This document shows positions 21,849 to 32,255 of a DNA stretch of 64,000 bases, in pieces. The position numbers were made by a program, and so were the translations under genes. The DNA lies in contig CP136063.1 in the NCBI GenBank assembly GCA_032622095.1, positions 181,513,956 through 181,577,955 of the forward strand, written 5' to 3'. The notes below the pieces were generated by a model. That model was not told where the DNA came from. It worked only from the letters and a program-made list of their open reading frames with translations, and did not search any database. This DNA comes from Siphonodentalium dalli. Its lineage: Eukaryota > Mollusca > Scaphopoda > Gadilida > Siphonodentaliidae. Within the stretch, counting starts at the first letter, position 1. Every line of letters starts with the position of its first letter.

Positions 21849-23482
21849 CTCAGAGCTCCCTCTGCTAACTGGGGTGGCTATGTTAACTCTGGGCTCCCTC
21901 TGCTAACTGGGGTGGCTATGTTAACTCTGGGCTCCCTCTGCTAACTGGGGTGGCTATGTTAACTCTGAGCTCCCTCTGCTAACTGGGGTGGCTATGTTAA
22001 TTCGGGGCTCCCTCTGCTAACTGGGGTGGCTATGTTAACTCTGGGCTCCCTCTGCTAACTGGGGTGGCTATGTTAACTCTGGGCTCCCTCTGCTAACTGG
22101 GGTGGCTATGTTAACTCTGGACTCCCTCTGCTAACTGGGGTGGCTATGTTAACTCTGGGCTCCCCCTGCTAACTGGGGTGGCTATGTTAACTCTGGGCTC
22201 CCCCTGCTAACTGGGGTGGCTATGTTAACTCTGGGCTCCCCCTGCTAACTGGGGTGGCTATGTTAACTCTGAGCTCCCTCTGCTAACTGGGGTGGCTATG
22301 TTAATTCGGGGCTCCCTCTGCTAACTGGGGTGGCTATGTTAATTCGGGGCTCCCTCTGCTAACTGGGGTGGCTATGTTAACTCTGGGCTCCCCCTGCTAA
22401 CTGAGGTGGCTATGTTAACTCTGAGCTCCCTCTGCTAACTGGGGTGGCTATGTTAATTCGGGGCTCCCTCTGCTAACTGGGGTGGCTATGTTAACTCTGG
22501 GCTCCCTCTGCTAACTGGGGTGGCTATGTTAACTCTGGGCTCCCTCTGCTAACTGGGGTGGCTATGTTAACTCTGGGTTCCCTTTGCTAACTGGGGTGGC
22601 TATGTTAACTCGGGGCTCCCTTTGCTAACTGGGGTGGCTATGTTAACTCGGGGCTCCCTTTGCTAACTGGGGTGGCTATGTTAACTCTGGGCTCCCTCTG
22701 CTAACTGGGGTGGCTATGTTAACTCTGGGCTCCCTCTGCTAACTGGGGTGGCTATGTTAACTCTGGGCTCCCCCTGCTAACTGGGGTGGCTATGTTAACT
22801 CTGGGCTCCCGCTGCTAACTGGGGTGGCTATGTTAACTCTGGGCTCCCTCTGCTAACTGGGGTGGCTATGTTAACTCGGGGCTCCCTTTGCTAACTGGGG
22901 TGGCTATGTTAACTCTGGGCTCCCTCTGCTAACTGGGGTGGCTATGTTAACTCTGTGCTCCCCCTGCTAACTGGGGTGGCTATGTTAACTCTGGGCTCCC
23001 TCTGCTAACTGGGGTGGCTATGTTAACTCTGGGCTCCCTCTGCTAACTGGGGTGGCTATGTTAACTCTGGGCTCCCTCTGCTAACTGGGGTGGCTATGTT
23101 AACTCTGGGCTCCCCCTGCTAACTGGGGTGGCTATGTTAACTCTGGGCTCCCTCTGCTAACTGGGGTGGCTATGTTAACTCTGGGCTCCCCCTGCTAACT
23201 GGGGTGGCTATGTTAACTCTGGGCTCCCTCTGCTAACTGGGGTGGCTATGTTAACTCTGGGCTCCCCCTGCTAACTGGGGTGGCTATGTTAACTCTGTGC
23301 TCCCCCTGCTAACTGGGGTGGCTATGTTAACTCTGGGCTCCCTCTGCTAACTGGGGTGGCTATGTTAACTCGGGGCTCCCTCTGCTAACTGGGATGGCTA
23401 TGTTAACTCTGGGCTCCCTCTGCTAACTGGGGTGGCTATGTTAACTCTGGGCTCCCTCTGCTAACTGGGGTGGCTATGTTAA
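21849..23482. repeat. Minisatellite, 38-bp unit x 43
   Basis: Units of constant 38-bp length beginning CTCTGGGCTCCCTCTGCT and ending GGTGGCTATGTTAA. 1634 bp divide into exactly 43 units. Variants are single-base (CTCT/CTCG/TTCG at the start; CCCTC/CCCCC/CCTTT in the middle), in runs that suggest local copying. The length is not a multiple of three, so no ORF crosses it. H-element remnants lie on both sides. Confidence 0.97.
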
Positions 23483-23694
23483 CTCTTTTCTCTAATAAAT
23501 GAATTATCCTACTAGTCATTATGGTATCAATAATAGCAGTGGTAAATTATTCATCTGGAGGGGTGTTTATGAAATATAAGAAGACAACAATAATACAAAT
23601 GCAGAAGAATTCCTATGGCCGCTTTTGAACTTATTGCCTGAACATCTGCTAATGAACTACTTATCAGTGAGTATTGAGTAAAGAAAGGTTTAAC
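23483..23694. mobile_element. Family H remnant
   Basis: ATTATTCATCTGGAGGGGTG, TACAAATGCAGAAGAATTCC and ATCAGTGAGTATTGAGTAAA follow H order. Left end is lost in the minisatellite. Confidence 0.6.
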
Positions 23695-24798
23695 ATGACT
23701 GGCTTCCTTAACCCTATCAGTAGCAAGCTTTTCCCAATAAAATAGCTCTCTCTGAGGTGAGTATTTTGGGAAACTTTCTTCCGAGCTGGCTCAGTTAACA
23801 GCACTCTGACCCCCCCCCCCCTCTTGGACATTACCCCTCCCCATGACAATTTGTTTTACTTTGACATTATGTCATGAAATGACAAAAAAAAATATTTTTG
23901 TGATTTTATCTAAACATCTACATTGCCAAACCCTTCCACCACCCATTATGTTTTATGACGAGTCATGTACAGAAATCTCCGCTTACTATAGTATATAATT
24001 GTTTATGTAATCATGAAACTGCAAGAAAAGAAGTTTTTCCAAGAAAAAGTTGTTTTTTTATGATACCCCACCCCACCACCACCACCCAGCTGGGGGGAGG
24101 GGAGGATATCATGTTACATGGTGCTGGCTTTGTTAATTGGCCTGGACTCCCTCTATTAACTTTCAACAGGGAGGGATCTCTCTCTGTTATTAACTGGTCT
24201 GATATCATAACAGGACTTGCTCCAGGCTAAACATGCCTTTATTACAGTACATATCAAACAGATAAACAGCTTCTACTATAAAAGCTTAAAGCATGTTTCT
24301 CATTACATTTTATATTAGCAACAGATGAGAAATGCTACAAAATACAACATGCCCTACATATCTGCAATCAATCTTAGTTTTTGTGACTCAAGCATGCACA
24401 AAATTGTTTTTGTCAAATGTTATTTAATGAGTGAATGTCTATATTAGGAAACCATGGTAAATAATTATCCTTATGTCTACGCTATCAATCAGCGCCTGGA
24501 GGCAAACATCGTGGCAGCCTTAATCTCGGGACATCTCCTTGTACTACACTGGAGCATGCCTCCGTGTCACCGAATCAGTTTCATTTCATTGTTTAGTGTT
24601 ACTGTTGTTAATATTTGTTTGAATACCACTATTAAAACAGACCTCAATATTTCATTTGTGACTGTTTATAGGGGGGTGTTTATATGGGTGAGCTCACCTC
24701 CCAAACCCGGGCTGGCTCAGTAAGATGTACTAGCCCGGTATCATTTAATGACACATGCTTAAAATTGTTTGCATTTATATTAATGCTTGCATTCTATA
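23695..24798. other. unassigned; low-complexity patches
   Basis: C-run at 23810-23821 and a CCACCACC/GGGGGGAGGGG patch at 24065-24105. No gene seen. Confidence 0.4.
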
Positions 24799-25215
24799 TA
24801 AACCCTTTCATGACGGGAGATGCACTGGTGCAACATTAAAGATCCTGTGCCAGTGCATATTCTATTATATATGCGAGTCTCCCATAGGGAGTCTTGCATA
24901 TATACAGTAATGCTCTAAAAATCGACTCCTTAACCACAGCAGAATTATGGGTAACTTTTCGTGATTTAGTCGGAAATATGGCAACAAAAAATATGGCTTG
25001 TTGCCATTCATCGGAAAGCTCTTCCCGAGAGCTTTCCGATGAATGGCAACAAGCCATATTTCCGACTAAATTCTGAAAAGTTACCCATAATTCTGCTGTG
25101 GTTAATAAGTCGATTATTTAGGGCATTACTGTAAGCGAATGCACTTGCTTACAGAGTCAAGACAAAAATGTTAGTCCAATGCTTTCTCTTATATGTGCAA
25201 GGCTCCTATGAAACA
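24799..25215. mobile_element. Family E TTAA MITE interrupted by family F
   Basis: ACCCTTTCATGACGGGAGAT and the first hairpin are split at 24905 by a family F element; the hairpin resumes at 25132 (TAAGCGAATGCACTTGC). The second hairpin is truncated. Confidence 0.8.
24905..25131. mobile_element. Family F palindromic MITE, copy 9 (TA duplication visible)
   Basis: Complete element between two TA dinucleotides. Removing it and one TA restores the E hairpin arm GCATATATAAGCGAATGCAC, so a TA target duplication is shown directly. Confidence 0.9.
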
Positions 25216-26283
25216 TTAAAATCAGCTTTGGGGAAAATTTCTACAGTGCCCTGAATAGGGGTGGGGTCTGATCTAAATTATGAAGGTAATTATATGATAG
25301 TTGTGGCATAGGAATTATACAGTTATACAAGACATCTTATTAGAGCACTAGAGCGAATAGAGTGACACGGACAGAATTTAATACAATCGACGTAACAATG
25401 CGCAAAGTGACCGCAACTCCAAGACATGACACAATGAAAACAACATTTTGGATAACCAAATAGGAGTGAAATACGTATTGGTAATATACAATTCTGCTGT
25501 TAAGTATCATTAAAGGTACACAGATAATTAAAACAGATCCACCTGAATGATTTATCGGTAATGGCAACACAAGTCAAACCCAATTTACATCTTTAAAGTT
25601 CAGGTTTTCTGCTTATCCAACATCCAACTGTCGGGCCAAAATATAATAATTTTGGGCATGCCACACACAAAATAATGTTTCACCACACAGTGCATGGTAG
25701 TTTAAATCGGCATTGTGATTAATTATTTAATGTAAAACAGAAACTGAATTGCGTTCCCTTGTGGCATAAAGACTAGTGTTACATTTCTGGAATTTTCTAC
25801 ACTCCCGTGATAATATACCATACACATATGCCCAATGCTTATCATACTGCAAAAAAACACTCATCTCTTCATACGTCACCAGATCAAAGAGTCGGTACAT
25901 CTCACTGTTTATGTAAGTCTAATTTTCATGCTGCTACCAAACCAGTTTATCAGTAGACAGTTTTGTTCACATTACTTTAGTCGCCACTATACAACTGGAA
26001 TATGGTACCATGCAATGCACAATATTAGTTTTCAGTATTGTTTTGTTTGAAAATATCTTACCAATACTACCCGTGTAATTGTGTTAGATATCAGGTGATC
26101 ATCGTTTAAAGCTGTTATTTAAAAGCTTTGAACATTCACGAAATGTTGCTATTTGTGGTTTTGTGGTCAAAAACTATATGTAACATTAGGGGAGAAACAT
26201 GGTGATGCAGTTGCAGAAAATGTAGTACTTTTCGAGTATATGTGGCTTTGGTGAATATAACCATATATAATTTCCAACTATAA
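25216..26283. other. no feature recognised
   Basis: A minus-strand hydrophobic reading frame (25340-25570) and a plus-strand one (25835-26050) look fortuitous. No repeats found. Confidence 0.4.
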
Positions 26284-26630
26284 TAGTCTGGTCGATAAAA
26301 GGTTTGACCTAGAAAAAATTTGGACTAAGTTGGTTTGTATACCACTTTGAAGAGGAATATATCCTCTATAACATATCCAAAATCCGCTAAAATCCGCTTT
26401 GAGCATTGTTTGTAATTCAAGATGGCGTCCAAGATGGCTGCCATTTTCCTTTAAGTCAGCTTGATGCAATTATAGTGAGAACATCTTGTTATACGTATAC
26501 ACCTGTATGCATTTTTGTGAAGCTAAGACATAACGCCACCTTTATGTGCCAAAATAGGAACTCCCCGTCCAAGATGGCCGCCAAAATTGCGACCGGAAGT
26601 GGAATTTTAAAGTTGTTTTTACTAATATCT
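26284..26630. mobile_element. Fold-back element, left arm outer part
   Basis: TAGTCTGGTCGATAAA onward is the reverse complement of the right arm ending at 35336 (shared runs such as AACATATCCAAAATCCGC and CTAAGACATAACGCCACCTT). It is broken by the piggyBac element at TTAA 26631 and continues at 31312. Confidence 0.9.
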
Positions 26631-26697
26631 TTAACTCGTTTGGGACGAGATTCTTTTGAGAAAACATTACTCACAGACGAGATTGTTTTCAGAAATG

Positions 26698-28790
26698 CTT
26701 ACTTTTATATCATTTTATAGCAATTTATGCGTTTATTTAATGCTGGGCCAGACCATTTGTCATCGCAGAATTCTCCCCGCGACAACTCATACTATACGGA
26801 TGATCATCTGGAGTCAATAAATCTTCCAGAAATTTTGGGTAGATATCACCAAATTACGACCTGTTGCCATGGCAACCGATTATCGGAAAATCATGCGTTT
26901 TGGGGATGTAATTTCACTACATGACGATCTGTTTGCGGTACTTTGAATAAAATATAACTGAGTTCCAAAGTAAATGATCTAGGAATAATTTGCCAACATC
27001 TGAAACTATCCTTGCTCGAAAATAATCCATCACCGACAGAGGGCGCCATTCAAAAAGGCCGCCAAACCCCCGTTTTCTAACGTAAAAAAACTTACTTTTA
27101 CATCATTCTACAGCAATTTATGCGTTTATTTAATGCTGGGTCAGTCCATTTGTCATAGCATAATTCTCCGCGTGACAACTAATACTATATGGGTGATCAT
27201 CCGCAGTATATAAATCTTCCAGAAATTTTGGGTAGATACCAACAAGTTGCGAACGGTTGCCATGGAAACCAAATTTCGGAAAATTATGCGTTTTTGGGGC
27301 AGCCATTTCGCTATATCACGAGATGTTTGCGATATTTTATATCAAATATAAGTTATTTCCAATTTAAATGATCCAAGAATATTATGACAACATCTGGAAG
27401 TAGCATTGCTAAAAAATTACCCATTACCGACAGAGGGCGCCATTCAAAATGGCCGCCAAAACCCCGTTTTCCAACTTTAAAATGCTTACTTTTATACCAT
27501 TTTATAGCAGTTTATGCGTTTATTTAATACTGGGAAAGACCATTTGCCATGACAGAATTCTCCGCGGGAAACACATACTGTATGGGTGATCATCCGTATT
27601 CTATAAATCTTTCATAAACTTTTAGGTAGATACCACCAAATGCGAACGGTTGCCATGGAAACCAAATTTCGGGGGCTGTAATTTCGCTATATGACGAGAT
27701 GTTTGTGACATTTTGAATGAATGTAATTAATTTCCAATGTTATAGGATCCAGGAATATATACTTAAATTTCTCTCGCTTCTGGTTCCTTCCGCTGATGGG
27801 GTCAAGATCCACCTGCTATATGTACCGGCGCATCCAAGTTAATTAATGCACACGGTCAATAGCGTACCCGAGTTGAGCTTTGGGAAACTTATCGATAATA
27901 ATAATATTCGTCCATTTATTACACACATTCTACAGTATATATCTTTCAATGCTCGGAAAAACTATTACCTTAATTGATACCACAATGCTGGGGCGTTTAG
28001 ACTATATTATACTATTATATATTGACACAATTGCGTCTATTGGGTAAAGGAAACATAACTCGCAATCGAGATTCAACAATTTGTTGTTCTATAGTGTAAT
28101 GATCAAGGTACGATATATTTAATTTCCTATCGATACGCGCGTTATAGGGAAAATTAGTTCGCGATAAGTTTACATCATCTAAAAGGTATGTCCTTGTATA
28201 GACCATCGACGGCATCGTCGGTTATACGCTAGTGTCGCATGCTGTTACTCGGACACGATATTACATTTAGCAGGTGGATCTTGACCCCTTCAGCGTTACT
28301 TCGACCATCAAGTGGAATAAACCTTTCATTTGGGACGATATTCTTACGGGGAAAACATCACCGGCGAAATTGTTTTTCAGAAATACTTAACTTTATGTAA
28401 CGTGTATACCAATTTATTGGTGTACGTTATATGATTTTAGTCGGGGCATTGATCACGTTATAATTCTCCGACTAACAAATAGTAAATGGATGGTAATCTG
28501 CGGTCTATAAATCGCCAGAAAGTTTTGACAGACGCCTCCTAATTGCTACTGGTTGCCATAACAGCCGATTTTCGAAAATTTCGGAAATTTTTTCTTTTGT
28601 TCTATATCGGTATATGACGGCTTGCATTAAGATAATGTGAAGAGAATGTAATTCATTTCCGAATTTATAGTTTCCATTAAGGCATGAATATTTTTGTCAA
28701 CAAGTATGGAATCGCCTCTCGCCCTTCACCAACTGAGGACGCTTTTCAAAATGGCCACCAAACCATATTTTCCAAGGATAAAACGTGCAT
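26698..28790. repeat. Subterminal ~390-bp repeats of the piggyBac element
   Basis: Units start CTTACTTTTAT at about 26698, 27091 and 27485 (393-394 bp), each holding CAATTTATGCGTTTATTTAA, GGTTGCCATGG and GACAGAGGGCGCCATTCAAA (the third is cut short). A fourth, more diverged unit (about 28400-28790) is preceded at 28331 by a copy of the element's own terminal sequence, TTTGGGACGATATTCTTACG. Confidence 0.85.
27791..28295. mobile_element. 505-bp inverted-repeat element inside piggyBac
   Basis: 33-bp terminal inverted repeats with two mismatches (GGGGTCAAGATCCACCTGCT at the left and its complement at the right). It interrupts the third subterminal repeat. No ORF of note; class not determined, no clear target duplication. 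Confidence 0.8.
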
Positions 28791-29099
28791 TGTATTCGTA
28801 ATTTGGATAAAATTGGTTGTTACGCCAGACAGCCGCTATTTTATTTATGCATGTCGATTATGATTTAAAAGTATATCATTGTCAATTTGTCAAGTATCAC
28901 ATCCATATGAAGTTTACTGTTCACTATGTTATCATATTGAGCATGTATACGGGGGGGGGGTCAATGACCAGAATATGCATTGGTATATATAACACTATGA
29001 ATCGGATATACATGCAGTAACACATTTAATAACATGTTCATATAACAAAGCAAATTTCATGACATACTTCATGTCTATATTTGGTTTAGGTCAGTGCAT

Positions 29100-31055
29100 T
29101 TACGAGCTGTCCTTTGGAGTTCTGTAGTTTAGCGTTGTGTGGTACCTCTCGAAGCATGTGCCTATATGGAGAGCCACAGCACATTCCTTGCACATGAATC
29201 GTGTTTCCGGGCGCGGTGCCCTGTCTCCCTTTTGAAATCTTCGACCAAGAGCCTCTGGTTTGCAGACTACACATCTCCGTGTGGGGTGGACTTTCTTCTC
29301 CGTTGTGGGGATGAACTGCGGCCAGTGGTTAGAGTTTCGGAACTCAAGTCTCGTCGGAAGTTCTTCGCAGGCTGATGTGCGACCAGATTTTTTCGGCGTG
29401 ATGCGATCTTCGGGCAAGGCTTCTGCAATCCCCTCTGCAATTAGTTGTTTGGCGAGTTTCTTCCGGAACTGAATGTGAGTGTGTTTTGAATCCACTTTGC
29501 GATATAGGCAGTAGCTATTTGTTATAGTTATCTTGTCGATGCCCGAGAACAACTTCATATACCATTTCAGGGTTTTACGGAGATCATCATAAGCCCCAGC
29601 CATAAAGTCCGACGTATCCACTGAGCACATGTATTTGTTGTAATATAGAATAGCCTTGGGTTTGACTATTTCTTCGTTAGACCTGGATAGTTTTGGAGTG
29701 TTTGTTCCTTTCACTTTTGCGACGTCTACCGTTTCACCGTGCATGGTAGACAACATGAGAACATCCCGTTTGTCGTGCCAAAGAAGGGCCAGAAGGGGCC
29801 CACTCACCCGGTGGCGAATATCTCCATGTTTCAGCTTATCCTTTTGTCCATCTGTCAATTGCGGGAGGTTTTTGCGACTTTTTCTGCAAGTGCCAATGGC
29901 GTGAGTCTCACGCTTGTGCAACTCCATAAATAGTTCCGGACTTGAGTACCAATTATCCATGGTCAGTTGATACCCTTGATCAAGAATCCCACTCATCATA
30001 CTCATAACCAACCGAGTAGTTTTCCCAAGTACTTCTTGACCACTTTGGTGTGTGTACTGGGAAGCTTTTCCACAATACACCTGGTATTTCCACGTATAGC
30101 CACTTGTATCACATATCTTGTAACCTTTAATCCCATATTTGTTGGGCTTATTGGGATTGTACGTTTTCAAAGCTGCTCGACCAAACCATCGTGTCATCGT
30201 TTCATCTATGGCCACATGTTGCTCAGGTGTATACACACCAGTATAACGCTTTGTTATTATATCGTGTATTGTTCGTATTTTCGTCAGAGGATCAGACGCA
30301 TCAGCTTTTGAATTATCAGAGAAGTGAAGAAACTTCATGATCACCAAGAATCGATCCCGTGTCATTACAGTCCCAAAGTATGGTGTTTGTATCGAGAGAT
30401 CAGTGGCCCAATATGATTTTAGAGTTGGCTTTTGAATTATGTCCATCAGCATTTTCAACCCCCAGAATATTTTCATCTCAGCCGGCGATGTAGACTTCCA
30501 CCCGTGAACGATAGAACGTTTGGGAAGGTTTGTGTTACTTTTAATGAAATTGTCAGCATATCGATTAGTTTCCTTTGAAATCAAGGCGAACACACCATCG
30601 TCCATGAAAAACTTGTATACATCAAGTTGATTGGTGGTGTCATCGAGAGTTCTATGAACATGTGGTGTACCTTTAAATGGGAAAATAGCAGGCTTCGCGG
30701 GTTCCGCCTTCCAGTCATACTCGTTCGCGTTGTCTTCATATGGCATTTGAGATTTCAAACTGACAGCTTCACTTGAAATCCGTCTCTTCTTTTGCGCCGG
30801 TGGATCCAACGCAGCTGATTGGGAAGTGGGTGTACGGGTGACACTTTTGTTTTTGTCCGTAACACTAACGTGAATAACACTGCTATTGTCATGATCCTCA
30901 CTATCATCCTGATCCTCACTATCGTCCTCAGTTCCACCGTACTCTGAATCGGAGAGAAAATCTAGATCACTGTCCGAATCGGTGGTAATGCGACTGATTG
31001 CTTCATCCACATTAAAAAGCGATCTACGCGTCTGCTGCTTACTGGATGCCGCCAT
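29100..31055 (-). CDS. piggyBac-family transposase (PGBD4-like), intact
   Basis: A 651-residue protein on the minus strand that would cut and paste DNA at TTAA sites. Residues 20-60 are acidic (DSDSDLDFLSDSE...), as in the N-terminus of piggyBac proteins. The catalytic core carries the family's aspartates: D284 in VAIDETM, D367 in LTMDNWYSS, and D480/D483 in CSVDTSDF. A C-terminal cysteine-rich finger of the RING-like piggyBac type is seen at C595/C598, C622/C625, H630, C634 and H639. Length fits the family (about 550-650). No frameshift or internal stop. The start has a good context (AAAATGG). Two perfect CRE sites and an E box lie just upstream. AATAAA on this strand at 28840-28845 is a possible polyadenylation signal. 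Whether the protein is made is not known from sequence. Confidence 0.96.
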   Translation of the reverse strand: MAASSKQQTRRSLFNVDEAISRITTDSDSDLDFLSDSEYGGTEDDSEDQDDSEDHDNSSVIHVSVTDKNKSVTRTPTSQSAALDPPAQKKRRISSEAVSLKSQMPYEDNANEYDWKAEPAKPAIFPFKGTPHVHRTLDDTTNQLDVYKFFMDDGVFALISKETNRYADNFIKSNTNLPKRSIVHGWKSTSPAEMKIFWGLKMLMDIIQKPTLKSYWATDLSIQTPYFGTVMTRDRFLVIMKFLHFSDNSKADASDPLTKIRTIHDIITKRYTGVYTPEQHVAIDETMTRWFGRAALKTYNPNKPNKYGIKGYKICDTSGYTWKYQVYCGKASQYTHQSGQEVLGKTTRLVMSMMSGILDQGYQLTMDNWYSSPELFMELHKRETHAIGTCRKSRKNLPQLTDGQKDKLKHGDIRHRVSGPLLALLWHDKRDVLMLSTMHGETVDVAKVKGTNTPKLSRSNEEIVKPKAILYYNKYMCSVDTSDFMAGAYDDLRKTLKWYMKLFSGIDKITITNSYCLYRKVDSKHTHIQFRKKLAKQLIAEGIAEALPEDRITPKKSGRTSACEELPTRLEFRNSNHWPQFIPTTEKKVHPTRRCVVCKPEALGRRFQKGDRAPRPETRFMCKECAVALHIGTCFERYHTTLNYRTPKDSS

Positions 31056-31065
31056 TTTGGAACAA

Positions 31066-31106
31066 TGACGTCACGAATCACGGCACGCGACCCCCACGTG
31101 ACGTCA
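31066..31106 (-). promoter_or_regulatory. two CRE sites and an E box upstream of the transposase
   Basis: TGACGTCA occurs perfectly at 31066-31073 and 31099-31106, 11 and 44 bp before the ATG. CACGTG (31095-31100) overlaps the second. These are recognised by bZIP and bHLH factors in animals; a role here is inferred. Confidence 0.55.
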
Positions 31107-31228
31107 AAAATAGGTCACGCCGTCATGGACCCCTCAATGAGCGATCGGCCTATCTATTGACAACATGTTAATCTGCGCAAAACATTTAATTATAAAAGAA
31201 TTCTTCGCTGATAACAAGTGCACGAAGT

Positions 31229-31295
31229 GGGAAACGGATATATCCGTTTCCCGTCCTGTAGGTAATGTTTTGGGAAACGGATATATCCGTTTCCC
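31229..31295. promoter_or_regulatory. twin 24-bp palindromes at the piggyBac right end
   Basis: GGGAAACGGATA followed by its complement at 31229-31252 and again at 31272-31295, each followed by GTCCT. Spacing is 43 bp; the inner edge is 12 bp from the TTAA. Likely transposase-binding sites by position. Confidence 0.75.
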
Positions 31296-31311
31296 GTCCT
31301 AAACGAGTTAA

Positions 31312-32255
31312 GATAAGTTTCTGTGGTTTGGAACTGGTTGAAAATTGTGACTTTATTTTGTATTTAGCATGTTAACTGACGATTGGAACAATGGAATATG
31401 CTGTTCTTGATGTCCACACCCCTTCCGATCACTCAAAAATTCGATTTTACAATACGCGGTATAACATTTCACAAAATATCCCCATTGGGATTCTAGTCAT
31501 ATTTCATCAAGAAGTGGGAAGAACTGTGCAATGTAAGTGATGCATTCTATAGCTTATTGACATTTTAACTCAATGGTACCAAAATTGTCACTTTGGCTCA
31601 AAATGGCTGTCAAAATATGGAAAATGGTAGTTATTATCCCAGCGAGCCATGCAACCGCTTACAAGTTGTGTTGATGCACACAATTGACTACTCTGTCTTA
31701 TATAGCTTAACTACTAACATTTCTGATGCACCTTGGATATTTGTTACTATTTTAACCACTGAAATTACCAGAATTATTCGAAATTTTCAATCACAAACCT
31801 GATATCAAAATCGGCAAAAAAATCGCTGTTCAGGTTTGAGACATTTTTTTTAAGTAAAATGAAACCATGTTTGGTATCAAAGATGTTTATTGTTTTGATA
31901 TGTGTTACATGTGTCACACTGAGGTGTGTTAGACAGAATTACTCAAGATGGCTTCCAAAATGGCAACCAAATTTGGTAAACATTATTATATACATATGCA
32001 TATGTGTATATACGTGGTGTATATGTATACATAATCAATTCTGACTCACATGCTACTTAATCAACTAAATGTTCTATTCTGGTTGTCCCGGTACCATACG
32101 AGGCATGACAAGTTCATTTTGAGGAATGCAATATGGATTTTGCCAAAAACTTTCTTGTTTTTGAACGGAAATGGGCAGAACGTTGAAACGGAACTGAGAG
32201 GGATCATATTATGTGGCTATTCTGGCCCATTAGCATCAACATTAATCAACTTAAT
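31312..32255. mobile_element. Fold-back element, left arm inner part
   Basis: GATAAGTTTCTGTGGTTTGG onward mirrors the right arm from about 34985 down to 33977, including blocks with ATGGAAAATGGTA and CGGAAATGGGCAGAA. A stretch near 31980-32050 is TA-rich and does not match the other arm. Confidence 0.9.

Larger units (their letters stand above)
26631..31311 (-). mobile_element. piggyBac transposon, autonomous-looking, 4.68 kb
   Basis: TTAA at 26631-26634 and 31308-31311 bound the insertion. Terminal inverted repeats TTAACTCGTTTGGGACG and (complement of the right end) TTAACTCGTTTAGGACG agree at 16 of 17 bases. Inside are ~390-bp subterminal repeats at the left, a full transposase gene on the minus strand and twin palindromes at the right. 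The empty site survives in the other arm of the host fold-back (TTAA in 34970-34990), which fixes both boundaries independently. The elements it hosts (27791-28295) show it is not brand new. Confidence 0.95.

Noticed and set aside
21849-23482. Regular 38-bp repeats as a CRISPR array
   Set aside because: Units abut with no unique spacers and the context is an animal genome; it is a minisatellite.
26698-28790. Subterminal repeats as long terminal repeats of a retrovirus-like element
   Set aside because: They lie on one side only, TTAA bounds the insert, and the gene is a DDE transposase, with no gag or pol.
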